This document shows, in pieces, positions 15,886 through 24,010 of a DNA stretch of 32,264 nt. Source of the DNA: Coriobacteriales bacterium. Lineage in GTDB: Bacteria; Actinomycetota; Coriobacteriia; Coriobacteriales; UMGS124. The first letter of the stretch is position 1. Each line of letters begins with the position of its first letter. The stretch spans positions 1 through 32,264 of the forward strand of contig JAFWFL010000091.1 of assembly GCA_017515595.1 (NCBI GenBank), read 5' to 3'. Under the pieces are notes generated by a model. The model worked only from the letters and a program-made list of their open reading frames with translations. It was not told the DNA's origin and made no database searches. The position numbers and the translations under genes are program-made.

Positions 15886-16261
15886 TGACCGTGCACTTAC
15901 TGAGCCAAGTGATGCCGCATTACCAAAACCCCAGATAGAGATCATTATCGACGGTAATAGCGTGTTCAAGCCGGGCCTCAAGACATATTTTGTAGATGAC
16001 TATAACAAAAATGAGGGTACTTTTACCGGTAAAGTGATGGGAGAGTATTGTACCTGCGACACGGTATTGGTACCGTACACGGTTTGTACCTGCGAAAGCG
16101 TTTGTTCCTGTAACCTTGTATGTACATGCGAGGCAGTTTGTACCTGCGAGAACGTGTGCAGTTGCGACGGTCATGTTACCTGCAGTTGTGTGGGCAACAC
16201 AAGTTCGGGAGGTACCTGGGTAAGCTGCGGTGCCCCCTGCGCCTGTGTTCCTGTGCATTAA
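15869..16261 (+). CDS. Cys-rich RiPP precursor peptide with CxC hexad repeats
   Basis: This 130-residue peptide has a cysteine-free first half of about 58 residues (leader-like; PQIEIIIDGNSVFKPG) and a second half holding 17 cysteines in eight CxC units. The centre is five consecutive hexads of the form V-C-T/S-C-x-x, encoded by an 18-bp period. The end (SCGAPCACVPVH) breaks the pattern after a Gly/Ser-rich patch. It overlaps the radical SAM gene by 17 nt and has GGAGG 8 nt before its ATG, so translation is probably coupled. By analogy with CxC-rich substrates of SPASM maturases (for example the clostridial Clo7bot/CcpM pairing) the cysteines are likely crosslinked as thioethers; the modification is inferred. 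A metal-binding protein is the main alternative. Confidence 0.8.
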   Translation: MTRQYNDRALTEPSDAALPKPQIEIIIDGNSVFKPGLKTYFVDDYNKNEGTFTGKVMGEYCTCDTVLVPYTVCTCESVCSCNLVCTCEAVCTCENVCSCDGHVTCSCVGNTSSGGTWVSCGAPCACVPVH

Positions 16262-16274
16262 GGAGGGTCTCATC

Positions 16275-17462
16275 ATGAAAAAGCACCAGAGTATTGGAGT
16301 TTCAGTCCTTGCGGCGCTCTTGCTGATGCTTGGCCTGACGGCATGCGTAAGTACTGATAACGGGACACCTGTAGACCAGAACACAACAGTGGCAGTTTCT
16401 GAGAATGATTCTGTGCAGACGCCTGCGCAAAATGATGAACCTGCTCCGCAGGGATCCAACGCGCTTGATATTGCTAAAGATGCACAGACTGCCAATGCAC
16501 AAAAAGAGGATACGCCCAAGGAAGAGCCTGCTGCAGCAGAGGAGTCCTCTGCGACAGAGGCGCCCGTCTCGGCAGATGCGCCTGAACAAGAGGAGCCTGC
16601 AGAGACCAATGCCTCCTCAGAAGAAGCCGCTGGAGTCAACACCTCTGACGAGAAGGACGTTGCTTCTGCTGAGAATACCGGCGAAGAAGCAACTGTGCCT
16701 GCTGGCAGCGCCGGTAAAGAAGACACTGAGGAAACTGATGCAAAACCGTTGCCCCAGAAGCCTTTTAAGAGCACACAGCCCCGCGATGCGGCCGAGCTTG
16801 ATGCTCTTGTTGACCAGGCCATAGCGCTGGCGGCTTGGCGCGCCGAGCATACCCCGCAAGAAGACCAGGGTGTTCTTATGGACAGCTCCTTTTCGCACTT
16901 TAGCGACGCAAACAAGGCCTACCGGTCTGGGGATTACAGGAAGGCAGCCCAGCTCTACGCCCAGGTTCTTGAAGTCTACCCCATGCACTACGGCGCGAGC
17001 GTGAATATTGTTCCAACCTATATGCAGCTCGAGCTCAATGATGATGCTGTTATTCAAGCATTTTCATGCCTTATACAGTTCCCCACCGAGGCCGGCGCCA
17101 TGTTGAATGCCCAGGCAGCAGCAACAGCTGCAGGCTTTGCTGAGAGTGATATTGAGAACTACCTGCGCGATGTTGCAAACTACGCGACTCTCGCCGGTTA
17201 TGGTAGTGCGGGAGAATATTGGGATGCGGTTTACGGTGACACGCTGAGGAGTTCTTTTGATTACAACAGCGTCTGGAATCGTATTGAGACCCAAATGGTA
17301 GACACCACACAGCCACCCGAGACGTATGATCGCACAGAATACGATGCTCTTGTTGCCGAGCTTAACCGGCTTGAGGAGCAAACACCTCGTGACCCTGAAG
17401 TTACTCAGCTCCATGCCTATCTTGAAGTAGCTGGTGTACAGCTGGGATTTGAGGCCGAGTAA
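16275..17462 (+). CDS. Lipoprotein with acidic linker and TPR-like helical domain
   Basis: The 395-residue product starts with a lipoprotein signal (MKKHQSIGVSVLAALLLMLG, lipobox LTAC at about 21-24). Residues about 25-165 are a low-complexity Glu/Ala/Pro/Thr region, probably an extended cell-wall-spanning linker. The remainder is helical with at least one clear TPR-like pair (FSDANKAYRSGDYRKAAQLY, then AQVLEVYPMHYGASVNIVP) and a similar second pair. ATG 16275 is chosen because AGGAGGG lies 9 nt upstream, 13 nt after the precursor stop. In the operon it may tether or receive the exported peptide; this is inference. Confidence 0.78.
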   Translation: MKKHQSIGVSVLAALLLMLGLTACVSTDNGTPVDQNTTVAVSENDSVQTPAQNDEPAPQGSNALDIAKDAQTANAQKEDTPKEEPAAAEESSATEAPVSADAPEQEEPAETNASSEEAAGVNTSDEKDVASAENTGEEATVPAGSAGKEDTEETDAKPLPQKPFKSTQPRDAAELDALVDQAIALAAWRAEHTPQEDQGVLMDSSFSHFSDANKAYRSGDYRKAAQLYAQVLEVYPMHYGASVNIVPTYMQLELNDDAVIQAFSCLIQFPTEAGAMLNAQAAATAAGFAESDIENYLRDVANYATLAGYGSAGEYWDAVYGDTLRSSFDYNSVWNRIETQMVDTTQPPETYDRTEYDALVAELNRLEEQTPRDPEVTQLHAYLEVAGVQLGFEAE

Positions 17463-17465
17463 AAC

Positions 17466-18881
17466 ATGCCTTCTGTGCTGCTCATACGCCCGCTTTGCGA
17501 AGGAGAGGAGCCCGAGTTTGCCGAGCCGCTGGGCATTGAGCGTCTGGCGGGGTACCTGCTGGCGCACGGAGTAAAAGACGTTGCTGTTTTTGACAGGCGT
17601 TTATATGCAGAAGAGCGCCGCGCCGGTATAACAAATGAAAATGCGCCGGGTTTTTATGACGACATAAAAACCCGGTATGCGCAAGGTGCGGGACCTGAGG
17701 TTATTGGCCTTTCGCTCATGACCTCCTCGGATGTTCCGGATGCACGGCGCATCATCAGCCGCTTGCGGAGTCTCTGGCCGCAAGCGGTGTTTTGTGCGGG
17801 CGGTGTGTATGTAACAACTTCTCCCCAAGAAGCTGCGCAGGTACTCCCTTTGGGCGTGCAGCTTATTCATGGTGAGGGTGAGGCTTCCTTGCTTGCATTT
17901 GCTCTGCATGGTGCGTTGCAGGCTCGGGAGTCCGAGCCTGCGTTGACCTCGCCCAATGAATGGGCAGTGCCCTACAGGCCTTATCCGGAGAGATATGCAA
18001 GACTTGGCTGCGCGGTTAATATGCAGACATCCCGGGGTTGCAGCGGAGCATGTACATTTTGCGCGACTCCTCAGCTCCCTGATGCTCTGCGCAGGTGGCA
18101 GCCGCGCGATTTGGAGCTTGTAGCTCAGGAGGTTCAGACTGCAGCCCAACGCTTGAGTGAACAGTGGTTATTGCCCATATTCAATATGGTTGATGATGAT
18201 TTTGGCCCTCTTGAGCGGCTCGAAGCGTTTGCGGAGTTGCTCACGGAGCGTCAAATAACCGTTGCGTTTGCCTGCGAAATGCGTCTGGCGTCGCTTGCAT
18301 CGCAAAAGGATCTTGCTGTCCGGTTGCACAATCTTAAAAACGCCGGTTTAACGAGGGTATTTTTTGGCGTGGAATCGGTTAATCCCCAAACGCTGCAGAC
18401 ATGGCATAAGCCCTCCCGGCCGCTTGATGAACTGCCTCAGGTGCTCGCCGCATTCAGAGAAGCACAGATTACCGTCCAACCCGGATACATTCTCTGGCAC
18501 AAAGGTCAGACGCTTGAAGAAGCCCGCAAAGAGGTTGCGTATCTCCACACTTTGGGAATTTACAGTCATCGCGCGGCCCTGAGCCGCCTCATTGTTTTTG
18601 ACGGATGCGCTTTGGCACAAGGTAACCGGGACATAGGCGGTTTTGAGCGAATGGATGAAGATGCCGAGCAGTTCTACCGGTCTTTCTCGGCAAATACTGC
18701 TGATCTTACCCATGCATGGACACAGGCTGCAATCAAAGAACCCTATGTAGCTGCCCAGGCACACCTCACCGGTGATACTACGCAGCTTGAGCAAGTCAGA
18801 GAGACTCTGCGCAGTATAAATGAGCGCTCGTATACAGCCTTTATGGGCGAAGGGAATAGTCTTGAGGGGTCAGGCGCATGA
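17466..18881 (+). CDS. B12-binding-type radical SAM protein
   Basis: The 471-residue product has an N-terminal Rossmann-like region (about 1-140; VIGLSLMTSSDVPDARRII, CAGGVYVTTSPQEA) typical of cobalamin-binding radical SAM enzymes. The radical SAM core follows with CxxxCxxC at 182-189 (SRGCSGACTFCATPQ) and conserved landmarks VDDDFG and GLTRVFFGVES. The classical DxHxxG cobalamin ligand motif is not evident, so B12 may bind base-off without a histidine or not at all. Known relatives methylate unreactive carbons or rearrange rings; in a peptide cluster a second tailoring step is the natural guess. It starts 3 nt after the lipoprotein stop and its stop overlaps the U32 start (ATGA), so it is co-translated with both. 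Confidence 0.85.
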   Translation: MPSVLLIRPLCEGEEPEFAEPLGIERLAGYLLAHGVKDVAVFDRRLYAEERRAGITNENAPGFYDDIKTRYAQGAGPEVIGLSLMTSSDVPDARRIISRLRSLWPQAVFCAGGVYVTTSPQEAAQVLPLGVQLIHGEGEASLLAFALHGALQARESEPALTSPNEWAVPYRPYPERYARLGCAVNMQTSRGCSGACTFCATPQLPDALRRWQPRDLELVAQEVQTAAQRLSEQWLLPIFNMVDDDFGPLERLEAFAELLTERQITVAFACEMRLASLASQKDLAVRLHNLKNAGLTRVFFGVESVNPQTLQTWHKPSRPLDELPQVLAAFREAQITVQPGYILWHKGQTLEEARKEVAYLHTLGIYSHRAALSRLIVFDGCALAQGNRDIGGFERMDEDAEQFYRSFSANTADLTHAWTQAAIKEPYVAAQAHLTGDTTQLEQVRETLRSINERSYTAFMGEGNSLEGSGA

Positions 18882-20563
18882 AATACGTTGTACCTGTACA
18901 GGCAGCAGACGAGGTGAGCGCCCTGGTGCATGCCGGGGCGGGCGAACTGTATTGTGGTTACCAAGACAGCTGGTGGGTTGAGCGCTATGGTGATCACGAC
19001 AGTGCAAGCCGCAGGCAGGGGAGAGCGAACCTTGCGACGCTTGATGAGCTGTGCGGTACTGCGAATATTGCTGCCGAGCAGGGGATCCCTCTGTACCTTG
19101 CGCTCAATGCACGCTATACCGAGCCACAGCTTGACTATCTTGAAGATCTCTGCAGGCGATTTTGGGATATGGGCGGTACCGGTGTTATAGTGAGCGACCT
19201 AGGGCTTTTGTGGCGCTTGAGAGATGTTCCGGGTCTAAAGAAATGTCTTTCGATCTTGGCGGTTGCCCAGAATGTGCCTACGCTCAAGGCTTTCCAAAAA
19301 CTTGGTGTGACGCGTGTTGTTTTGCCCCGCTTTATGGATGCGCCCGAGGCCGGAGCGCTGATGAGCGCGGTTGCCCCAATGGAAGCAGAGGTCATGGCGT
19401 TTTTTGATAAGTGTCCCTGGGTTGACGGATATTGTAGACATCGCCATGGAGTCTCGTATGCGCCACGTGAAGTAGCACGTGGGGTTGAAGCTCCAAAAGC
19501 GGCTCCTCTGTATACGTTCGATACAACCTATGTTACCCATGCCTGCCTGCAAAAAAGTATTACATACATAGAGCCGTATCCTTGTGCGGCTTGTTTTTTG
19601 CCGGAGTATGAAGCCGGCGGTGTAGGTTACGCGAAGCTTGGTGGCCGAGGCAGGCTCCTGGAGGAGCGCCTACGGGCCCTGCGCTTTTTGTGCAAGAGCA
19701 CGGAGCTTGGTTCCCATGAAGATCGAGCCCTTCTCTACCAATCAACCTACCAAAAAAATTGTGCCTGCTACTACGGAGACGCCCTTCAAAACCGCTCTGC
19801 GATAGAAGCAATTCCGCTCCCTCAGGATTCTCGGTATGGCATTGTGTTGGGCAGCCAAACCCGCATGCATGATTACCTGCGCGATTGCGCAAAGATAGCA
19901 GGTGGAGCATACCGTGACGACTCAAACGGTGTGATGCTCTGTATCCCGCCATTGTCACAAAGTGATCTTGAGACGCTGATAAACACCCTACAGACTCAAA
20001 GCTACAACTTCCCCGCCCGTTTCGCACTCTGCGTGAACGACCTGGGAACATACATTACCTGCGAAGAATACGCCAGGAGACAGTTTTCTAATGCGACTTC
20101 TGAGCAATCCCAAGCTACCAATACCACAACAGCAAGCTGTCCCTTCGTGTATAACGCTAAGACTACAACAGAGGGCTACCCCCTCGTGTATAACGCTGAG
20201 ACTACAACAGAGGGCTACCCCCTCGTGTATAACGCTGAGACTACAACAGAGGGCTACCCCTCATTATATAATTCCAAGAGCTTTGGGGAGAATTATTCTC
20301 TATCATATTATCCTCAAATCGAGGTTATCCCTGGTACCCTACTTTCCAGGCTCGATGACCCAGCCGAGGTCAAACACTTCCTATCTCCCGCAGAAAACCC
20401 ACCCCGCCCCATCTGGGGTCCAAATGCCGAGCCACGAACTCTCACCTATCAAGCACCACCCCAAACCCTCATTGACCATTGGACCCACCCCTCCTTCCAA
20501 GAGCCCTCCGCCCAATCCGCCCTCAAGTTTCTCCTCAATATCCCGCAACAAAATTCCCGGTAG
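18878..20563 (+). CDS. U32-family protein with repeat-bearing C-terminal extension
   Basis: The first 300 or so residues of this 561-residue protein match the U32 ('collagenase-like') family: AGAGELYCGYQDSWWVERYG, PLYLALNARYTEPQLDYLED, GTGVIVSDLGLLWRL and VTRVVLPRFMDAPEA. Conserved-looking cysteines (FDKCPWVDGYCRHRHG, EPYPCAACFLPEYEAGG) could hold an iron-sulfur cluster, as in UbiU/UbiV-type members that hydroxylate without oxygen; some U32 proteins are classed as peptidases. The tail contains three near-perfect 39-bp tandem repeats (20147-20263; VYNAETTTEGYPL) plus degraded flanking copies. It overlaps the B12 radical SAM stop by 4 nt. In this operon it might tailor the peptide or remove the leader; neither is shown. 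Confidence 0.83.
   Translation: MKYVVPVQAADEVSALVHAGAGELYCGYQDSWWVERYGDHDSASRRQGRANLATLDELCGTANIAAEQGIPLYLALNARYTEPQLDYLEDLCRRFWDMGGTGVIVSDLGLLWRLRDVPGLKKCLSILAVAQNVPTLKAFQKLGVTRVVLPRFMDAPEAGALMSAVAPMEAEVMAFFDKCPWVDGYCRHRHGVSYAPREVARGVEAPKAAPLYTFDTTYVTHACLQKSITYIEPYPCAACFLPEYEAGGVGYAKLGGRGRLLEERLRALRFLCKSTELGSHEDRALLYQSTYQKNCACYYGDALQNRSAIEAIPLPQDSRYGIVLGSQTRMHDYLRDCAKIAGGAYRDDSNGVMLCIPPLSQSDLETLINTLQTQSYNFPARFALCVNDLGTYITCEEYARRQFSNATSEQSQATNTTTASCPFVYNAKTTTEGYPLVYNAETTTEGYPLVYNAETTTEGYPSLYNSKSFGENYSLSYYPQIEVIPGTLLSRLDDPAEVKHFLSPAENPPRPIWGPNAEPRTLTYQAPPQTLIDHWTHPSFQEPSAQSALKFLLNIPQQNSR
20147..20263 (+). repeat. Three 39-bp tandem repeats inside the U32 gene
   Basis: Units at 20147-20185, 20186-20224 and 20225-20263 are almost identical and in frame, each encoding 13 residues (VYNAETTTEGYPL). 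Degraded copies precede and follow (SCPFVYNAK, SLYNSKSFGENYSLS). The copy number could change by slippage without breaking the reading frame. Confidence 0.9.
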
Positions 20564-20603
20564 TCCAAAACCATAACGGAGGCCTTCTCATCAAGAGTCA
20601 GAT

Positions 20604-21003
20604 GGCAAAAAGGTGACGATCCGTTGTCCGGGAAACTCCGTTCGGGCTTCTCCGCAAAAGCAAGTTGGCAAAAAGGTGACGATCCGTTGTCTCATGACCT
20701 TTATTTTGGTCTTTGACTGCTGGAAAATGGCAAAAAGGTGACGATCCGTTGTCTCAATTAACTCACGGTAGCGGTACTACTCAACTCGTAAGAGATAGAA
20801 TACCAGTTAAATGCATATTACGAGATTAAAATATAATTTCTGAAGATACTTACCGACAACGGATCGTCACCTTTTTGCCAACCAGCCCTCTCCGAGAAGG
20901 GCAAAAGGGTTGCTCGGACAACGGATCGTCACCTTTTTGCCAACTTGCTTTTGCAGAGAATCCCGAACGGGTTTCTCTGACAACAAATCGTCACCTTTTT
21001 GAC
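20604..21003. repeat. Array B1: 3 direct + 3 inverted copies of a 25-bp word around an AT-rich centre
   Basis: A 25-bp word (beginning GGCAAAAAGGTGACGATC and ending CGTTGTC) occurs forward at 20604, 20667 and 20729. It occurs inverted at 20855, 20917 and 20979, the last being degenerate, so the period is 62-63 bp throughout. Spacers carry a small hairpin of the form GAGAAACC..GGGCTTCTC followed by a GCAAAAGCAAGTT end. The 101-bp centre (20754-20854) is AT-rich. The array fills the space between the U32 stop (20563) and the convergent LysR stop (21011). Spacers and centre are homologous to array B2. It contains no open frame and no CRISPR-like unique spacers. Confidence 0.92.
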
Positions 21004-21010
21004 ATTTGCA

Positions 21011-21958
21011 TTAATGCCCAAGGTCTGTTTGAGGTGATGCTGGCTGGCGGTCAAATGTTTTGCCGTAGAGGCAGGCGATGTGTTTGGCGAGGGCCAGTTC
21101 GGGTTCGCCCAAAACCAGGGTGTTCATCCAGCTCAGGCAAAGTGACACCTTCATCTGCGCTCCTTGTTCGTCCACAAGCGGCAGAATTTTTACATGGGGA
21201 GCTTTTACTACGCGATAGGCGTGTTGCTGGGGCATGAACATAAAGGTATCTTTGTTCATGATGAGTTCTCCCGGGTCAACGGGGGAAAGCTGTACCGGAG
21301 ATATGCTTGCTTTAACAGCATGCATTTTGAGAAATCTCGTCATAACGGTATTGTCCGAGAACACTGCGATCATGCCGCCCGTGACATCTTTAAGCGTGAT
21401 GCTGTCCTTTTGCGACAAAGGATTATCTGTATGTACAAGGGATACCAAAAGATATTCTCCCAAAACAAAGTTTTCGAGCAGACGTCCGTCAAGATCGGCG
21501 CAAATACCAAATTGGAGAGTTCCCTCTTTAAGCCGCTGTCCAATCACCGCTGGTGTCGCTTCTACAAATACAAAACGAATATCAGGGTATTGTTTTTGCA
21601 GCGCACTCAGGTTTGCCGGATTCAGTGACCCGCCGTGGTCAGCCAAACAGGAAGCAGGCAAGCCGAGCGAAATGGTTTTACGATACTTTTTGGTGTAATC
21701 GCTGGGGCTGTCCTCAACAAATTGCATAGCTTCAACAGCAATTCGCGCTCGCGTTAAAAAGAAGCGGCCAAACTCGGTGAGGCTCAAACCTTTGGATGAG
21801 CGGACAAACAGCTCTTCTCCCAACTGTGACTCGAGGTTTTTGATGGCTTTTGAGAGGGCCTGCTCACTGATGCCAAGCTCGTTACTTGCGGTTGACATCC
21901 GCTCATGCTTTGCCGTTTCGACAAAGTACCGCAGCTGATAGATCTCCGGGTTTCCCAT
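21011..21958 (-). CDS. LysR-family transcriptional regulator
   Basis: The 315-residue protein has an N-terminal winged helix-turn-helix (LRYFVETAKHERMSTASNEL, then SEQALSKAIKNLESQLGEELF) and a LysR substrate-binding region (ISLGLPASCL, IRFVFVEATPAVIGQRLKEG, FGICADLDGRL). ATG 21958 is chosen because GAGGAGG lies 6 nt upstream; the frame upstream to 22030 is not conserved-looking. LysR proteins usually control the divergent neighbour in response to a small-molecule effector, here the Tat flavin reductase at 22210, so the effector may be that enzyme's substrate. The stop is 8 bp from array B1. Confidence 0.88.
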   Translation of the reverse strand: MGNPEIYQLRYFVETAKHERMSTASNELGISEQALSKAIKNLESQLGEELFVRSSKGLSLTEFGRFFLTRARIAVEAMQFVEDSPSDYTKKYRKTISLGLPASCLADHGGSLNPANLSALQKQYPDIRFVFVEATPAVIGQRLKEGTLQFGICADLDGRLLENFVLGEYLLVSLVHTDNPLSQKDSITLKDVTGGMIAVFSDNTVMTRFLKMHAVKASISPVQLSPVDPGELIMNKDTFMFMPQQHAYRVVKAPHVKILPLVDEQGAQMKVSLCLSWMNTLVLGEPELALAKHIACLYGKTFDRQPASPQTDLGH

Positions 21959-22099
21959 GTGCGCCTCCTCATGGTACAAGCCTGTTCCCTCAAGATAATG
22001 CCGGGCGCTCATCATACCATAGACCTCCAAAGTGTCAACCAGAAGTTGTTAGCAGCCCAAAACTTAGTTGAGAATGTATAAAAGAATGATAGGGCCGGA

Positions 22100-22130
22100 T
22101 ATAATGACGGCATCCCAAAAAAAGAGGGAT
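22100..22130 (+). promoter_or_regulatory. Candidate -10 and leader hairpin before the Tat flavin reductase
   Basis: A consensus TATAAT at 22100-22105 lies in the 251-bp divergent gap, without a clear -35. Just downstream, ATCCC (22112-22116) and GGGAT (22126-22130) form a short stem within the presumed leader. The LysR operator should be in this gap, but I cannot pick one T-N11-A site with confidence. Confidence 0.35.
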
Positions 22131-22209
22131 AGCGCGGTCTTCTCGGCAGTATTTGTTGTGGCCAAAAAGACCCGTTGTTCTAAGGAACTGTTTTTAGAAA
22201 GGACAGATC

Positions 22210-23844
22210 ATGAAGGACGCAATTTCTCGTAGGAATCTCATTAAGGGTGCCGCAGCAGCAACCGCAGCCGCAGGACTGGCTTCTGTTGCTAAGGCTGACG
22301 AAGCTCCGGATATTGAGTGGGGCCTTGAGGCTGACATCGTTGTACTGGGTACCGGCGGCGCTGGCCTTACAACCGCTATTACCGCAGCTCGTGCAGGCGC
22401 AGACGTACTTGTTCTCGAGAAGGCTTGCGAAGAGGATCAGGGCGGCAACACCCGCGTTTCGGGCAACATGTGGTGCATTCCTACCGATCTCGAAGAGGGC
22501 CTCAAGTATTATCTCAAGGCAAGCGAGCGCACCTCGGACAACGAGTATCTGACCGCTCTTGCTACCGCAGCTCACACCATCAATGAGGACTTTATTGGCG
22601 ATCTCGAAGGCGCCAACATCATTGAGTTCCCCATGTTCTCACCTGAGTATGACTCACTTCCCGGCGGCGACGCCATTCAGTCATACATGATGGGTTTCGG
22701 CGGAAACAAGCTCTGGATCTGCCAGCGCGAGACCGCTGCTCAGTACGACAACATCCGCTTTATGTATGAGACCCCCGGCATTCGCCTCATCACCGATACC
22801 AAGGGTATGATCCTTGGTGTTGTCGCCTTGGTTGACGGTGTTGAGACCAACGTCAAGGCCAAGAAGGCCGTTGTCCTTGCAACCGGCGGCTATGAGTACA
22901 ACCCGCTTATGGTTGAGAACAGCTATCCCGGTTGGCCTGTTTACAGCCGTGGTACCCCTTACAACACCGGTGACGGCATCAAGATGGCCCAGAAGGTCGG
23001 CGCCCAGCTCTGGCATATGAACGCCTCCGACTCCGGCCCCGCAGCTATGCTTTGCCCGGGCATTGACTTTGGTCATGGCGCTTATGACTCAGACCGCGTT
23101 CCTGCTAACTTCTCTTACACGAGTGCTTCTGCACGTTCGGCCGGCTTCATTTATGTTGACAAGCACGGCAAGCGCTTTATGCCCGAGAACCGTCCCGACC
23201 ATCATGGCTATGGCCGTCGTGAATACATCTTCTTCTATGATGGCGTTAAGTGCGAGTGGCCGCGTCTTCCTCTTTGGTGCATCTTTGACGAGCAGCAGGC
23301 TCAGGCAGGCCCCTGCGCATCTGCACCTGCAACCGAAGACACCACTGATGGCTTCACCTGGTTCTATGCACACAGCCACTATGTATGGAGCGCCGACAAC
23401 AGCGCTGAGGTTGAGAAGGGCTGGATTGTTAAGGCCGACACCATTGAGGAACTTGCAGCCAAGATGAATGAGATGCCCGACGGCGAGGGCAAGATGGATG
23501 CCGAGACACTCCAGGCAACCATCGAGAACTACAACGCTATGTGCGAAGCCGGCGAGGATACCGAATTTGGCCGTCCTGCCGATAGCATGCGTCCGCTCGT
23601 TGGCCCGTTCTACGCAGTACCGGTATATCCCAACCAGTACAACACCCAGGGTGGCCCCAAGCGTAACACCAAGGCCCAGACACTCGACGCCTTTGACGAG
23701 CCCATCCCTCGTCTGTACAACGTTGGCGAGTGCGGTGCAGGTTACGGCTGGGTTTACAACGGCGGTTGGAACAACTGCGAATCCATGATCTCCGGCATTT
23801 GGGCAGCAACCGATGCTATGACTCTCGAAGACTGGGACGCATAA
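22210..23844 (+). CDS. Tat-exported FAD-dependent reductase (fumarate-reductase family)
   Basis: The 544-residue product starts with a twin-arginine signal (SRRNLIKGAAAATAAAGL) and the FAD-binding motif DIVVLGTGGAGLTTAITAA with the acidic strand end LVLEKA. It continues through GGNTRVSGNMW and the closing segment FDEPIPRLYNVGECGAGYGW. It is the same broad family as the products at 1 and 5407 but clearly divergent from both. No heme-binding motif is present, so an electron donor encoded elsewhere is required. AAAGGA lies 8 nt before ATG 22210. The divergent LysR gene is the likely regulator. A strong hairpin terminator follows at 23884-23915. The organic acceptor cannot be predicted from sequence. 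Confidence 0.9.
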   Translation: MKDAISRRNLIKGAAAATAAAGLASVAKADEAPDIEWGLEADIVVLGTGGAGLTTAITAARAGADVLVLEKACEEDQGGNTRVSGNMWCIPTDLEEGLKYYLKASERTSDNEYLTALATAAHTINEDFIGDLEGANIIEFPMFSPEYDSLPGGDAIQSYMMGFGGNKLWICQRETAAQYDNIRFMYETPGIRLITDTKGMILGVVALVDGVETNVKAKKAVVLATGGYEYNPLMVENSYPGWPVYSRGTPYNTGDGIKMAQKVGAQLWHMNASDSGPAAMLCPGIDFGHGAYDSDRVPANFSYTSASARSAGFIYVDKHGKRFMPENRPDHHGYGRREYIFFYDGVKCEWPRLPLWCIFDEQQAQAGPCASAPATEDTTDGFTWFYAHSHYVWSADNSAEVEKGWIVKADTIEELAAKMNEMPDGEGKMDAETLQATIENYNAMCEAGEDTEFGRPADSMRPLVGPFYAVPVYPNQYNTQGGPKRNTKAQTLDAFDEPIPRLYNVGECGAGYGWVYNGGWNNCESMISGIWAATDAMTLEDWDA

Positions 23845-23883
23845 GCTTTAGGTCATCTGATAATTCATAATCCTCTCCCAAGG

Positions 23884-23915
23884 AAAGAGGGACGGGCTGA
23901 TGTCCGTCCCTCTTT
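23884..23915 (+). terminator. Intrinsic terminator of the Tat flavin reductase gene
   Basis: A perfect 12-bp stem (23884-23895 and 23904-23915) with an 8-nt loop, ending in TCTTT, lies 40 bp after the stop codon. Confidence 0.8.
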
Positions 23916-24010
23916 CAGTTTGTCTGTATGAAGTCTCATATATTGACAGCATAAAGTTGATGATTGGTTATCCAAGAAACCACATTCGTGCTTCTCAATA
24001 AAAGCCAGCT

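Noticed and set aside
15920-16915. 331-codon minus-strand frame across the Cys-rich peptide and lipoprotein genes
   Set aside because: Ser/Ala-rich low-complexity shadow of the plus-strand genes, both of which have good ribosome sites and signals.
20091-20576. 161-codon plus-strand frame in a second reading frame of the U32 tail
   Set aside because: It is the alternate frame of the 39-bp repeats and has no own start signal; the U32 frame is continuous and overlaps the upstream gene by ATGA.
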